The notes beneath the pieces are model-generated. The model was not told the DNA's origin. It saw nothing but the letters and a program-made list of their open reading frames with translations, and ran no database searches. DNA of 37,218 nucleotides from Candidatus Kuenenia stuttgartensis (GTDB lineage Bacteria; Planctomycetota; Planctomycetia; Planctomycetales; Planctomycetaceae), in the NCBI GenBank assembly GCA_945906725.1, contig CAMDRI010000038.1, forward strand, positions 1 through 37,218, in the 5' to 3' direction. This document shows, in pieces, positions 16,688-24,379 of this stretch. How positions within the stretch are numbered: position 1 is the stretch's first letter; every line of letters starts with the position of its first letter. The position numbers and the translations under genes were made by a program.

Positions 16688-17860
16688 ATGGACCCCGTCG
16701 ATCTTCTCAAAGATCTGGTGTCGATCCCCAGCGTGAATCCGATGGGCCGCGACTTGTCCGGCCCAGAATTCCTGGAGGCTCGCGTCAGCGATTACCTCGA
16801 AGGAGTCCTGCGGAAACTCAGTGTGCGGTATCAACGCATCGAGGTTGCTCCCGGTCGAGCGAACGTGATCGCGCGGTTCGATTCACCGAACGCGACGTCA
16901 ACGGTGCTGCTGGATGCTCACCAAGACACTGTTCCGATCGATGGTTTTCCCGATCCGTTCAACCCGGTCATTCGTGACGGCAAACTCTTCGGCCGAGGCA
17001 GTTGCGATGTGAAAGGGGGCATGGCCGCGATGCTCTCCGCATTCGCTCGGATCGTGCGCGAGAAGCCGGCCGGTGCGCCCAACGTGATCCTGTCATGTAC
17101 CTGCGACGAAGAATCCACCTCGCTGGGCGTGAACGACCTGACGACGCTGTGGACCGATCCGAAAAAAGCCGGTTCGATCATCGACCGCCAGCCGGACATC
17201 GCGATCGTTGCCGAACCAACGCAACTCGATGTCGTCGTCGCTCATCGCGGGGCCACGCGCTGGAAGATTCGGACGACCGGCCGAGCCTGTCACAGTTCCG
17301 CGCCGCACGAGGGAATCAACGCGATTTACAAAATGGGTCGAGTCCTGACTGCTTTGGAAGAATTCGCCACCAATCTGCCGACGATGATTCCCGCACATCC
17401 GCTGTGTGGCCCCGCGACGTTGAGCGTCGGACGCATCACCGGCGGCATCAGCGTCAACACGGTGCCCGACAGTTGCGAAATCGAAATCGACCGCCGAGTC
17501 ATCCCCGGCGAGGACGGCTGGGACGCCATCAAGCAGGTGCGGCAGCACTTCGCTTCGCGATTGGACTTCGAGGTCGAGCACTTGCCGCCGTGGCTCGTCG
17601 GAGTCTCACTGTCCGACGAACACAACGGCCCACTTGGAACTCGACTCCTCGACTGCATCGCGAAGATTGCTGGAGCACACAAAAAAGTGGGCGTGCCCTA
17701 CGGCACTCACGCCTCGCGAATCGCTTCCGCCGGAGTCCCTTCCGTCGTCTTCGGACCCGGCGACATCGCCCAAGCCCACACAGTCAACGAATGGATCGAC
17801 ATCGGCCAACTCCGTCAGGCAGCCGAGGTGTATTTCGCATTCTGCGCGAACGCGTCTTGA
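16688..17860 (+). CDS. M20 family metallo-deacylase/peptidase (ArgE/DapE/CPG2-like)
   Basis: 390 aa, usual for M20 enzymes. Di-zinc site residues are visible: His78 and Asp80 (DAHQDTVP), bridging Asp107 (GRGSCDVKGG), the general-base pair Glu141-Glu142 (CDEES) and C-terminal His364 (QAHTVNEW). The central dimerisation domain is present (VVVAHRGATRWKIRTTG, HSSAPHEGINAIYKM). The family hydrolyses N-acyl amino acids or dipeptides; whether this is ArgE (acetylornithine), DapE (succinyl-diaminopimelate) or another substrate cannot be settled here. GGAG lies 8 nt before ATG 16688. It follows the sigma-54 activator with a 15-nt gap. Its 3' end nearly meets the convergent gene at 17876. Confidence 0.88.
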   Translation: MDPVDLLKDLVSIPSVNPMGRDLSGPEFLEARVSDYLEGVLRKLSVRYQRIEVAPGRANVIARFDSPNATSTVLLDAHQDTVPIDGFPDPFNPVIRDGKLFGRGSCDVKGGMAAMLSAFARIVREKPAGAPNVILSCTCDEESTSLGVNDLTTLWTDPKKAGSIIDRQPDIAIVAEPTQLDVVVAHRGATRWKIRTTGRACHSSAPHEGINAIYKMGRVLTALEEFATNLPTMIPAHPLCGPATLSVGRITGGISVNTVPDSCEIEIDRRVIPGEDGWDAIKQVRQHFASRLDFEVEHLPPWLVGVSLSDEHNGPLGTRLLDCIAKIAGAHKKVGVPYGTHASRIASAGVPSVVFGPGDIAQAHTVNEWIDIGQLRQAAEVYFAFCANAS

Positions 17861-17875
17861 TGCCGTGTAACTCCG

Positions 17876-18976
17876 TTAGTCGCGACGTTGCCGGTCGCGC
17901 CATTCGTAGGCCGGGCCCTTGAGCGCTTTCACATGGTCTTCGAGGAAGCCGATCATTGCCTCCTCCACCTTGAGGTTCTTGCCAAGTAAGTCAGTTCCGC
18001 GAAGCGCCGTGTTCAGTTCACCATAGAAGAACCGCTCATCATTCTTCTTCTCCGAGCCCTTCTCGATTTCTTTTTCCTTCTCTTTGGCGACCTTCTTCGG
18101 TTCGGCCTTTTTCTTCGGAGTTTCCGTCTTCGCTGGATCGCCACCCAAAAGAAGAAAAAGCTTCTTGGCTTGGCCTTTGTCATGCGAATCAGTCTTGCCG
18201 ACGACTACAAACGCGGCCATCGGAGTGGCTTTCAATTGTCCGGCGACCAAGTGAGCTGGCACTTGAGGCAGCGTTGTTTCCGGAGAAAGAAAAATCATCG
18301 CCTGTACGTCTTGGCCACGCGGTGTTTTCATTGCGAGATTCGGAGCGTCTTCATAAGGAGCTTTCGCCCAGTCCGCCGCCACGAACGTGATGGCGATAGC
18401 CGCGCTCATCGTCGGAGCGATGATCGCCGTCTTACGCATGTTGAGATTCCCTTTCTGATGTTCCTCGAAGATGAACTTCTTGATGCCATCCATGTCGCGA
18501 ACCATCAGGACGTAGTCGGCCGGCTTGAGATCGCCGCCTCCGGAAGATTTCTTCGCCTTATCCTTTTCCGACGAGGCGGCCTTCTTCGGATCATCATCCT
18601 CTGCACCCGGCTTGCTCTGTCCGTGTTTTCGGAGGTCCACGGCAATGACCGCAAAGCCCTTCGCGTGCAGTTGCTCGGCGAAGCCTTTTGGGGCGGTCCA
18701 AGTCAAACGGCTCTCGCCCTTCATGTGCAGCAAGACAACAACAGCCGCTTCCTTACCCTCGGGGGATCGGTAGTACGTCAACCGAAGTGGCCAGCCATCT
18801 GGTGCCGGTGACTGAATCGTCTTGTCATCAACCGGTTTCTCTTTGTCTTTTTTGTCCTGAGCCACTGCCACCGAACCGAAACAAATGGTCCAGACGGCCA
18901 GCAGCCCCCACCAGCTCATCGTCCTTGTTGCCACTTCTGGAACGAATCGTTCACGCATTGGTCGAGAAACATTCAT
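17876..18976 (-). CDS. secreted alpha/beta-hydrolase-like protein without a clear catalytic serine motif
   Basis: 366 aa from ATG 18976, preceded by GAAAGG at about 9 nt; the frame extends 20 codons upstream without support. A signal peptide (hydrophobic WWGLLAVWTICFGSVAVAQ, likely cut after AVA) is followed by DKKDKEKP. The fold cues of an alpha/beta hydrolase are there: VVVLLHMKGES, GFAVIAVDLRKHGQSKPG, and a final helix with GFLEDHVK. Where GxSxG should be there is IIAPTMSAA, so the nucleophile motif is altered or lost. Two charged, Lys/Glu-rich insertions (EDDDPKKAASSEKDKAKK; PKKKAEPKKVAKEKEKE) interrupt the domain. It may be a non-catalytic binding protein. Ends 15 nt from the convergent M20 gene. 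Confidence 0.7.
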   Translation of the reverse strand: MNVSRPMRERFVPEVATRTMSWWGLLAVWTICFGSVAVAQDKKDKEKPVDDKTIQSPAPDGWPLRLTYYRSPEGKEAAVVVLLHMKGESRLTWTAPKGFAEQLHAKGFAVIAVDLRKHGQSKPGAEDDDPKKAASSEKDKAKKSSGGGDLKPADYVLMVRDMDGIKKFIFEEHQKGNLNMRKTAIIAPTMSAAIAITFVAADWAKAPYEDAPNLAMKTPRGQDVQAMIFLSPETTLPQVPAHLVAGQLKATPMAAFVVVGKTDSHDKGQAKKLFLLLGGDPAKTETPKKKAEPKKVAKEKEKEIEKGSEKKNDERFFYGELNTALRGTDLLGKNLKVEEAMIGFLEDHVKALKGPAYEWRDRQRRD

Positions 18977-19206
18977 GTTGTCGAGACCTTTCAAGGCGGA
19001 GAGCCATTGCCACTCATGACACGGCCAGACACGCATTCAACGACTGCCAGTTTAGAACTGAGTCCGAACCCTTTCAATTCGCTTCTGAAACCGCCATGTT
19101 TTCGCTGTCAAAGAGTGTGGGACGGTGGCGTCAATTGAAGATCCTCGAACCGTGCCTTTGCCGAAGCCGACGACTGTCATGGAATTGCCAAGAAAGGTTG
19201 ACACTC

Positions 19207-20190
19207 ATGTCTCTGAAAGTGGTGGTGACTTCGTTGCTCGGCGATGCCGGACCGCATTTTGAGCTTTTGGGGAACGCCGGGTTCGAGACGGTTGTCGTGG
19301 ACCGCAAGCTTAATCTGAATGTTGAAGACAACATGATTCAGGCGTTGCGAGACGCCAATGCGTGCATCGCCGGCTCCGAGCCAATCACGGCCAAAGTCCT
19401 CACTTCGTGCCCGAAGTTGCGAGTCATCGCTCGCACGGGCGTCGGATTTGATGCGGTCCACCTCCCCACCTGCGATCAAGCGCAAATCGTCGTCGCGACC
19501 ACTCCTGGAGTGAATCATCACGCCGTCGCCGAGCACACTATCGCGATGATGATGTCGCTGGCTCGCAACCTGCCACAGCGCGACCGCGAAGTCCGCCGAG
19601 GCAACTGGGAAAAGATTCCCACCCCGCGAGTGATGGGCCGCACATTGGGCTTGGTCGGACTTGGCCGCATCGGCCGTGCTGTCGCCACACGAGCTCGTGG
19701 CTTGGGACTCAACGTGCTCGCGTTCGATCCGTTTCCCAATCGCGAATTCGCCGAGCAGTGGCAAGTCGAGTTCACGACTCTGGACGATCTCTTGTCCCGC
19801 TCGGATTTCGTTTCGCTGCACCTGCCGATGGATCAATCGTCCCGGCATCTCATCAACGCCGACTCGCTGCGACGGATGAAGCGCGGTTCCATTCTTATCA
19901 ACACCGCTCGCGGCCCGTTGATCGACGAGGTCGCGTTGCACGATGCGCTCAAGTCCGGCCACCTGCGAGCCGCCGGACTCGACGTCTTCGAGAAGGAACC
20001 GCTGTCACTCGATAACCCGTTGCTCAAACTCGATAACGTTTTGACCTGCGGCCATCTCGGTGGACTGGACCACGAGTCGCAGCAGGGCACGCTGATCATG
20101 GCCGCACAGGTCATCATCGACCTGAAAGAAGGCCGCTGGCCAACGGAGTGCATCCGAAATCTGCCGGGCGTCAAAGACTGGCGCTGGTGA
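19207..20190 (+). CDS. D-2-hydroxyacid dehydrogenase, phosphoglycerate-dehydrogenase-like
   Basis: 327 aa from ATG 19207, which has AAAGG 9 nt upstream; the frame is open far upstream (18688) but that part overlaps the divergent secreted-protein gene and has no family similarity. NAD-binding Rossmann motif GLGRIG (151-156) with acidic Asp174 at the end of beta 2 (LAFDPF). Catalytic triad Arg235 (NTARG), Glu264 (DVFEKEP) and His283 (CGHLGG). The protein lacks the C-terminal ACT domain of allosteric SerA, so it may act on 3-phosphoglycerate, glyoxylate/hydroxypyruvate or a related 2-ketoacid. Converges with the DUF1549 gene, only 5 nt apart. Confidence 0.88.
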   Translation: MSLKVVVTSLLGDAGPHFELLGNAGFETVVVDRKLNLNVEDNMIQALRDANACIAGSEPITAKVLTSCPKLRVIARTGVGFDAVHLPTCDQAQIVVATTPGVNHHAVAEHTIAMMMSLARNLPQRDREVRRGNWEKIPTPRVMGRTLGLVGLGRIGRAVATRARGLGLNVLAFDPFPNREFAEQWQVEFTTLDDLLSRSDFVSLHLPMDQSSRHLINADSLRRMKRGSILINTARGPLIDEVALHDALKSGHLRAAGLDVFEKEPLSLDNPLLKLDNVLTCGHLGGLDHESQQGTLIMAAQVIIDLKEGRWPTECIRNLPGVKDWRW

Positions 20191-20195
20191 CCGTC

Positions 20196-22355
20196 TCAAT
20201 GCACAAGCACGAACTCGCTGGAATTCAGATACGCCCATAAGGCGTCTTGCCAGCCGGCCGAGTTCGTGCGTGACGTCGTCCCCTCGTGGACTAATCGTCG
20301 CAGGGCTTGCAGCTCTTTCGGAGTTGGATACCGAGTCAGCGTGGCGAGGCACAATCGCCGGATCTTCTCGGCCTCGGGGTCGCGACTGCTGATGAGCTTT
20401 TCGAGCAACGTGCCGCGATCCATCCTGAGAGCCTGCTGCGTGAGTTCGCTGTTCATCATCAGCAACGCCTGAGTGATGCTGCTCTCAAACGTGATCGACT
20501 CGTCGTTCTCGTCCGTTTGAAAGGCGTGGACGAATTGCTGCAACCATTCGTGGCGGCGGCGGTCGTGATCGCCAGTGGACAGCGGAGTCTTGTCGGCTCC
20601 GGTCGCCAGCAACAGCGAATCGTACAACTGCTCGGCAGTCATCCCTTTGACGTAGACTCGGCTGAACAGCGGCGAAGCGCCGGTTTCGGGATTGTCTTGC
20701 TCGTTCGATTTCCCAAAGCGACTGCTGCGCTGGTACGAATCACTGAGGCAAATCCAGCGAATCAATTGCTTGCAGTCGTAGCCGCTGGACACGAACTCGC
20801 GAGCGAGATGATCCAGCAACTCCGGGTGGCTCGGCGGATTGTGCGGCCCCATGTCATCGACCGGACGAGTGAATCCGCAGCCGAAGAAGTGGTCCCACAT
20901 CCGATTCACCAACGCTTCCGCCACCTGCGGCTTGTCACCCGCGGTCATCAGCTTTGCCAGTTCGTTGCGGCGATTCGTGTCGGCATCTTCATTGATGGCG
21001 GTGCCCTCAAACTTCGGATACGCGACCAGCGATAGTCCTCGCCGATTCTCGAAGTGCGTCGGACCACCGACGTGTTTCGTCTCCAGCGCGGAGGCTTGCG
21101 ACTTCATTTTGCCGGCGGCGTCGCTGCGATCCACGCGGGCCACCTTCGTCTGCTGGAAGAAGCTGTTGAAGGACCAGAAGGCGTCTTGCTTCCAATCGTT
21201 GAATGGGTGATCGTGACACTGCGTGCAACAAATCTGGCGCCCCAGGAAAATCTTCGCCGTGATCGCCGTGGCCGGGACCGCTTGGTTGTTCAAGTGGGCT
21301 AGCAAAAAATTGGTCGCACCATTTTGATCGAACGAACCCTCCGCTGAGATGAATTCACTGACCATCTCATTCCATGGCCGATTCTTCGCGAAGCTTTCTC
21401 GCAAGAACTTCTGAAGAGCGGGACGATTGACGTCACGCGAGTCCGATCGGCCGATCAGGAGGTTGGTCCACACGACCGTCCAATTACGAACGTAAGCAGG
21501 ATCGTCGAGCAGCGTGTCGAGCAGTTTCTCTCGCTTGCGGAGATCGCGGTCGGCCAGGAACTTCTCTGCGACATCGACTGGCGGAATGTGACCGACCACA
21601 TCGAGGTAAACTCGTCGCAACCACTCGGCATCGTCCGCCAGCGGCGACGGTTCAACCCCTTGCACCTTCCATCCAGCAGCGAGGTGCTCGTTGATGACGG
21701 CGACAATACCCCGCACTGAACCGTCAGCCTTGGCCACCGTATTGCTGCTAGCCGGCCGTTGTGGAGGTGTATCACTCACGACGGTGTTCGGCTTGTCCGT
21801 GGCTTGCAGATCGCGCGGACCTTCTGTCGTTTCAGTCGTCGAGTTCTCCGATTTCGGACGGTCTGTCAGCATGACCGGTTGGCTGGGTGATGGTTCTTCC
21901 TGGTATCGAGAAACAGCCACAGGTTCGACGTTGTTCGCATCAGTTGGATGAATCGCGTTTGGCTCGCCGTCTTTAGCAAGCTGAGGCTGGTCATTGTTCG
22001 GCACGAACCAGCGGCCAGCGGAGAACGAGAACGCGGCAATCACTGCCACACAAGCGACTAAAACGAGCAGGCGACGATGGCCACGCTTCGCGGCAGGATG
22101 GACGGAATCGGATTTCGAAGCAAGTCGCGGCGAAACCGCTGGCTCGAAATTGGCCCCGTCGGTTCCAAACGCGGTGTTCCAGTGCAGTGTGCCGTGCAGA
22201 TCGAGATAGGCGAGGTACGCTCGGCGAGCATTCGCGTCGCGCAGCACGAATTGCTCAAGCCGTTGCGCTCCGGCCTGGTCAAGTCGATCTTCGCACAATG
22301 CTTCGAGCAGCTCGAAGAATTCTGGCGTCAAGTTGGCGATGTTTCGGGGAGTCAT
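20196..22355 (-). CDS. anti-sigma-like N-terminus fused to DUF1549/DUF1553 protein with CXXCH
   Basis: 719 aa from ATG 22355, which overlaps the sigma-factor stop codon as ATGA; the 13 extra upstream codons are rejected on that ground. Residues 1-60 (TPEFFELLEALCEDRLDQ..., RRAYLAYLDLHGTLHW) match the cytoplasmic N-terminus of planctomycete anti-sigma/FecR-type proteins. A transmembrane helix follows at about 95-117, then a Ser/Thr/Pro-rich linker to about 210. DUF1549 spans about 215-400, with LRRVYLDVVGHIPP and a heme-type CTQCH (377-381) in CTQCHDHPFNDW. DUF1553 occupies about 450-719, ending in a conserved LNSSEFVLVH-type tail. Inference: an ECF anti-sigma factor whose periplasmic part could sense redox state or ligand. 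It is paralogous to 24380-26119. Confidence 0.88.
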   Translation of the reverse strand: MTPRNIANLTPEFFELLEALCEDRLDQAGAQRLEQFVLRDANARRAYLAYLDLHGTLHWNTAFGTDGANFEPAVSPRLASKSDSVHPAAKRGHRRLLVLVACVAVIAAFSFSAGRWFVPNNDQPQLAKDGEPNAIHPTDANNVEPVAVSRYQEEPSPSQPVMLTDRPKSENSTTETTEGPRDLQATDKPNTVVSDTPPQRPASSNTVAKADGSVRGIVAVINEHLAAGWKVQGVEPSPLADDAEWLRRVYLDVVGHIPPVDVAEKFLADRDLRKREKLLDTLLDDPAYVRNWTVVWTNLLIGRSDSRDVNRPALQKFLRESFAKNRPWNEMVSEFISAEGSFDQNGATNFLLAHLNNQAVPATAITAKIFLGRQICCTQCHDHPFNDWKQDAFWSFNSFFQQTKVARVDRSDAAGKMKSQASALETKHVGGPTHFENRRGLSLVAYPKFEGTAINEDADTNRRNELAKLMTAGDKPQVAEALVNRMWDHFFGCGFTRPVDDMGPHNPPSHPELLDHLAREFVSSGYDCKQLIRWICLSDSYQRSSRFGKSNEQDNPETGASPLFSRVYVKGMTAEQLYDSLLLATGADKTPLSTGDHDRRRHEWLQQFVHAFQTDENDESITFESSITQALLMMNSELTQQALRMDRGTLLEKLISSRDPEAEKIRRLCLATLTRYPTPKELQALRRLVHEGTTSRTNSAGWQDALWAYLNSSEFVLVH

Positions 22356-22924
22356 GTGGTTCTCGTGGCGGCGATCAGCCGGCGCGTGACGCAATCGAAC
22401 AGTCCTTTTCGAATCCGGCCAATCGACTGGTAGACCGAATTGGCTGGCCGGCCCAAGTGCTCGGCGACTTTCAAACCGTTTTCACCGGGAGCGTAGCGAG
22501 CTTGAATCAATTCTCGATCGTCAGCTTTCAGGCGGCGAAGGCATTCGGACAACGCCTCGCGACGTTGTTCGAGTTCATCGCTCAGTTCGATCACCTCGGT
22601 GGCGACTTGCGAAATGAACTCCTCGCTGAATTGCAGGCGGCTGGCTCGTTTCTTCTCCCGGTATTTGAGGATCTCATAAGTTGCGATTTTGCCAGCCCAA
22701 GCAAAGAAGTTTGTGCCGAGCTGAAACTGATGGAACTTGCTCCAGATGATGACGTTCGTATCCTGCAAGATTTCTTCGGCGTCGGTCAGTCGGCTGACTT
22801 GAGACAGGATGAACAAGAACAGTCGTCGTTGGGATTTCGTGAAGAGCTGCACAAACTCCGCATTCGGCACCTGCTCCAAGGAGCCGGCATCTTCCGCAGG
22901 TTCTGGTGGGTGCGGTTCAGTCAT
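22352..22924 (-). CDS. ECF-type RNA polymerase sigma factor
   Basis: 190 aa. Region 2 is visible at about 25-95 (FVQLFTKSQRRLFLFILSQV, DAEEILQDTNVIIW, FFAWAGKIATYEILKYREKK), and region 4 at about 125-185 (LSECLRRLKADDRELIQARY ... VAEHLGRPANSVYQSIGRIRKGLFDCV). The sequence matches the planctomycete-expanded ECF groups. Its TGA stop overlaps the start of the downstream anti-sigma-like DUF1549 gene (ATGA), which points to translational coupling and to that protein being its regulator. It is separated from the upstream DUF1501 gene by an intrinsic terminator, so it probably has its own promoter. I could not pick out a self-recognised promoter. Confidence 0.92.
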   Translation of the reverse strand: MTEPHPPEPAEDAGSLEQVPNAEFVQLFTKSQRRLFLFILSQVSRLTDAEEILQDTNVIIWSKFHQFQLGTNFFAWAGKIATYEILKYREKKRASRLQFSEEFISQVATEVIELSDELEQRREALSECLRRLKADDRELIQARYAPGENGLKVAEHLGRPANSVYQSIGRIRKGLFDCVTRRLIAATRTT

Positions 22925-22960
22925 GTCTTCAAGTGAATCGAGAATCGGAAACCGGTTACG

Positions 22961-22985
22961 AAAACGGGGGCCAAGCGGCCCCCGT
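22961..22985 (-). terminator. rho-independent terminator of the DUF1549-DUF1501 operon
   Basis: On the minus strand, ACGGGGGCC pairs perfectly with GGCCCCCGT (9 bp, loop GCTT) and is directly followed by TTTTCG. It lies 27 bp after the DUF1501 stop and 37 bp before the sigma-factor start. It is the clearest terminator in the window and splits the minus-strand cluster into two transcription units. Confidence 0.85.
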
Positions 22986-23011
22986 CTTGAGTCCGTTCAG
23001 AAGCCTCTGGA

Positions 23012-24310
23012 TTAGCCGATGAGTTCCGGAATCGGAGTGCCGCCGTTGGCGATTTTCATCGGACGACCACGCTTCGAGGTGTGAACCGTCGTCGTCGGAA
23101 TACCGAGGGCATGACACGCCGTGGCCCAGATGTCTCCGGGCAGATACGGCTTGGTCTCGCAGGTCAGTCCGTCCGCGTCGGTTGCTCCGACATGCGTGCC
23201 ACCCTTGAGATTGCCGCCGCCGATCATCACCGACCAGCTTGCCGCCCAGTGATCGCGTCCAACGTCTTGGTTGATGCGCGGGGTGCGTCCGAATTCACCC
23301 ATCCACACCACGACGACGTCCTTGATCATGCTGCGTTCCTTGAGGTCGGTGATCAACGCGGAAATCGCGGTATCCATCGACGGCAGATTGCGGTCCTTGA
23401 GCGTGTTGAACACGTTCGCGTGTAAGTCCCAACCACCCATGCCGACTTCGACGAACGGCACACCCGCTTCGACCAATCGGCGAGCCATCAGCAGCCCGCG
23501 GCCAAACTCGCCGCCGGCACGCATCATTCCGCCAGTCGGAGCTCCGGCGTTGGTGTAGCGGTCGATCGTCTTCGGGTCTTCCTTGTCGACCTTGAAAGCT
23601 TCCATCTGCTTCGAGGTCATCAGGTCGATGGCCTTCTTGTAGACATCCTTGTGAGCTTGTGGAGCTTCGCCACGCTTCGACGCGATGAAGTTGTCTTCAA
23701 TCGTGCCGAGCATCGCGAGCCGCTGTCGGAATCGCCCCGCGTCCATGCCGTCCGTATCGGCATTCTGAATGCGGCCTTGCGTGTTCACGACGAACGCCGC
23801 GTTCGACATTCCCAGGAAGCCCGGGCTGCCAGGATCGCCACCGATCGAAACGAACGACGGGATTTCCAGTTCCTTGCGCTTCGAACCGAGTTCGTGACTG
23901 ACCACCGAGCCGAATGTCGGATGCACGACCGTCGGATTCGGCACATAACCGGTGTGCATGAAGTAGCGGCCACGGCCGTGATCGGCTTCGCGGGTGCTCA
24001 TCGAACGGACGACGTTGAGCACGTCGAACTGAGCGGCCGTCTTCGGCATGTGCTCACTGATCTGTGTTCCGGCGGCCGTGATCGGCTTGAATTCGCCGCC
24101 GTTCTTGCTGCCCGGTTTCAAGTCCCAAATGTCGATGGTCGGTGGTCCGCCGCCCATCCACATCAGGATGCAAGCTTTTTGGTTTTTCTTGACGGTCTCC
24201 GCGTGAACTTGCAGGTGCTGCATGAACTGAATGGCGGGGATCGTGGCCGCACTGGCGGCCATGTGACGCATGAAGTGTCGGCGAGTCATGCCGGCAGGAA
24301 CGAAGCTCAT
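23012..24310 (-). CDS. DUF1501 protein (alkaline-phosphatase/sulfatase-like fold), Tat-exported
   Basis: 432 aa from ATG 24310, with AAAGGAA about 6 nt upstream; 16 extra upstream codons are not supported. Near the N-terminus TRRHFMR (9-15) is a twin-arginine motif followed by [12 protein letters not shown], so export in folded form by Tat is likely. The body has the DUF1501 signature blocks: [64 protein letters not shown] and [16 protein letters not shown]. The fold is known to resemble alkaline phosphatases and sulfatases, with metal ligands among these Asp/His residues, but no activity is established for the family. It follows the DUF1549/DUF1553 gene by 69 nt, a pairing that recurs throughout planctomycetes. 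Confidence 0.92.
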   Translation of the reverse strand: MSFVPAGMTRRHFMRHMAASAATIPAIQFMQHLQVHAETVKKNQKACILMWMGGGPPTIDIWDLKPGSKNGGEFKPITAAGTQISEHMPKTAAQFDVLNVVRSMSTREADHGRGRYFMHTGYVPNPTVVHPTFGSVVSHELGSKRKELEIPSFVSIGGDPGSPGFLGMSNAAFVVNTQGRIQNADTDGMDAGRFRQRLAMLGTIEDNFIASKRGEAPQAHKDVYKKAIDLMTSKQMEAFKVDKEDPKTIDRYTNAGAPTGGMMRAGGEFGRGLLMARRLVEAGVPFVEVGMGGWDLHANVFNTLKDRNLPSMDTAISALITDLKERSMIKDVVVVWMGEFGRTPRINQDVGRDHWAASWSVMIGGGNLKGGTHVGATDADGLTCETKPYLPGDIWATACHALGIPTTTVHTSKRGRPMKIANGGTPIPELIG

Positions 24311-24379
24311 GGGATTTCCTTTCGAGAGGTTGGGTTGATCGACGATTTCATCCGCCACGGCGAATCAAATCTGAGATTT

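Noticed and set aside
15695..16834. 379-aa minus-strand open frame opposite the sigma-54 activator
   Set aside because: The opposite strand carries intact AAA+ and HTH motifs, and this frame has no recognisable domain.
16879..16910. GGTTCGATTC-like tRNA T-arm sequence
   Set aside because: It lies inside the M20 coding sequence and no tRNA acceptor or anticodon stem can be built around it.
18688..19206. N-terminal extension of the hydroxyacid dehydrogenase frame
   Set aside because: It overlaps the divergent secreted-protein gene, shows no family similarity, and ATG 19207 has its own ribosome-binding site.
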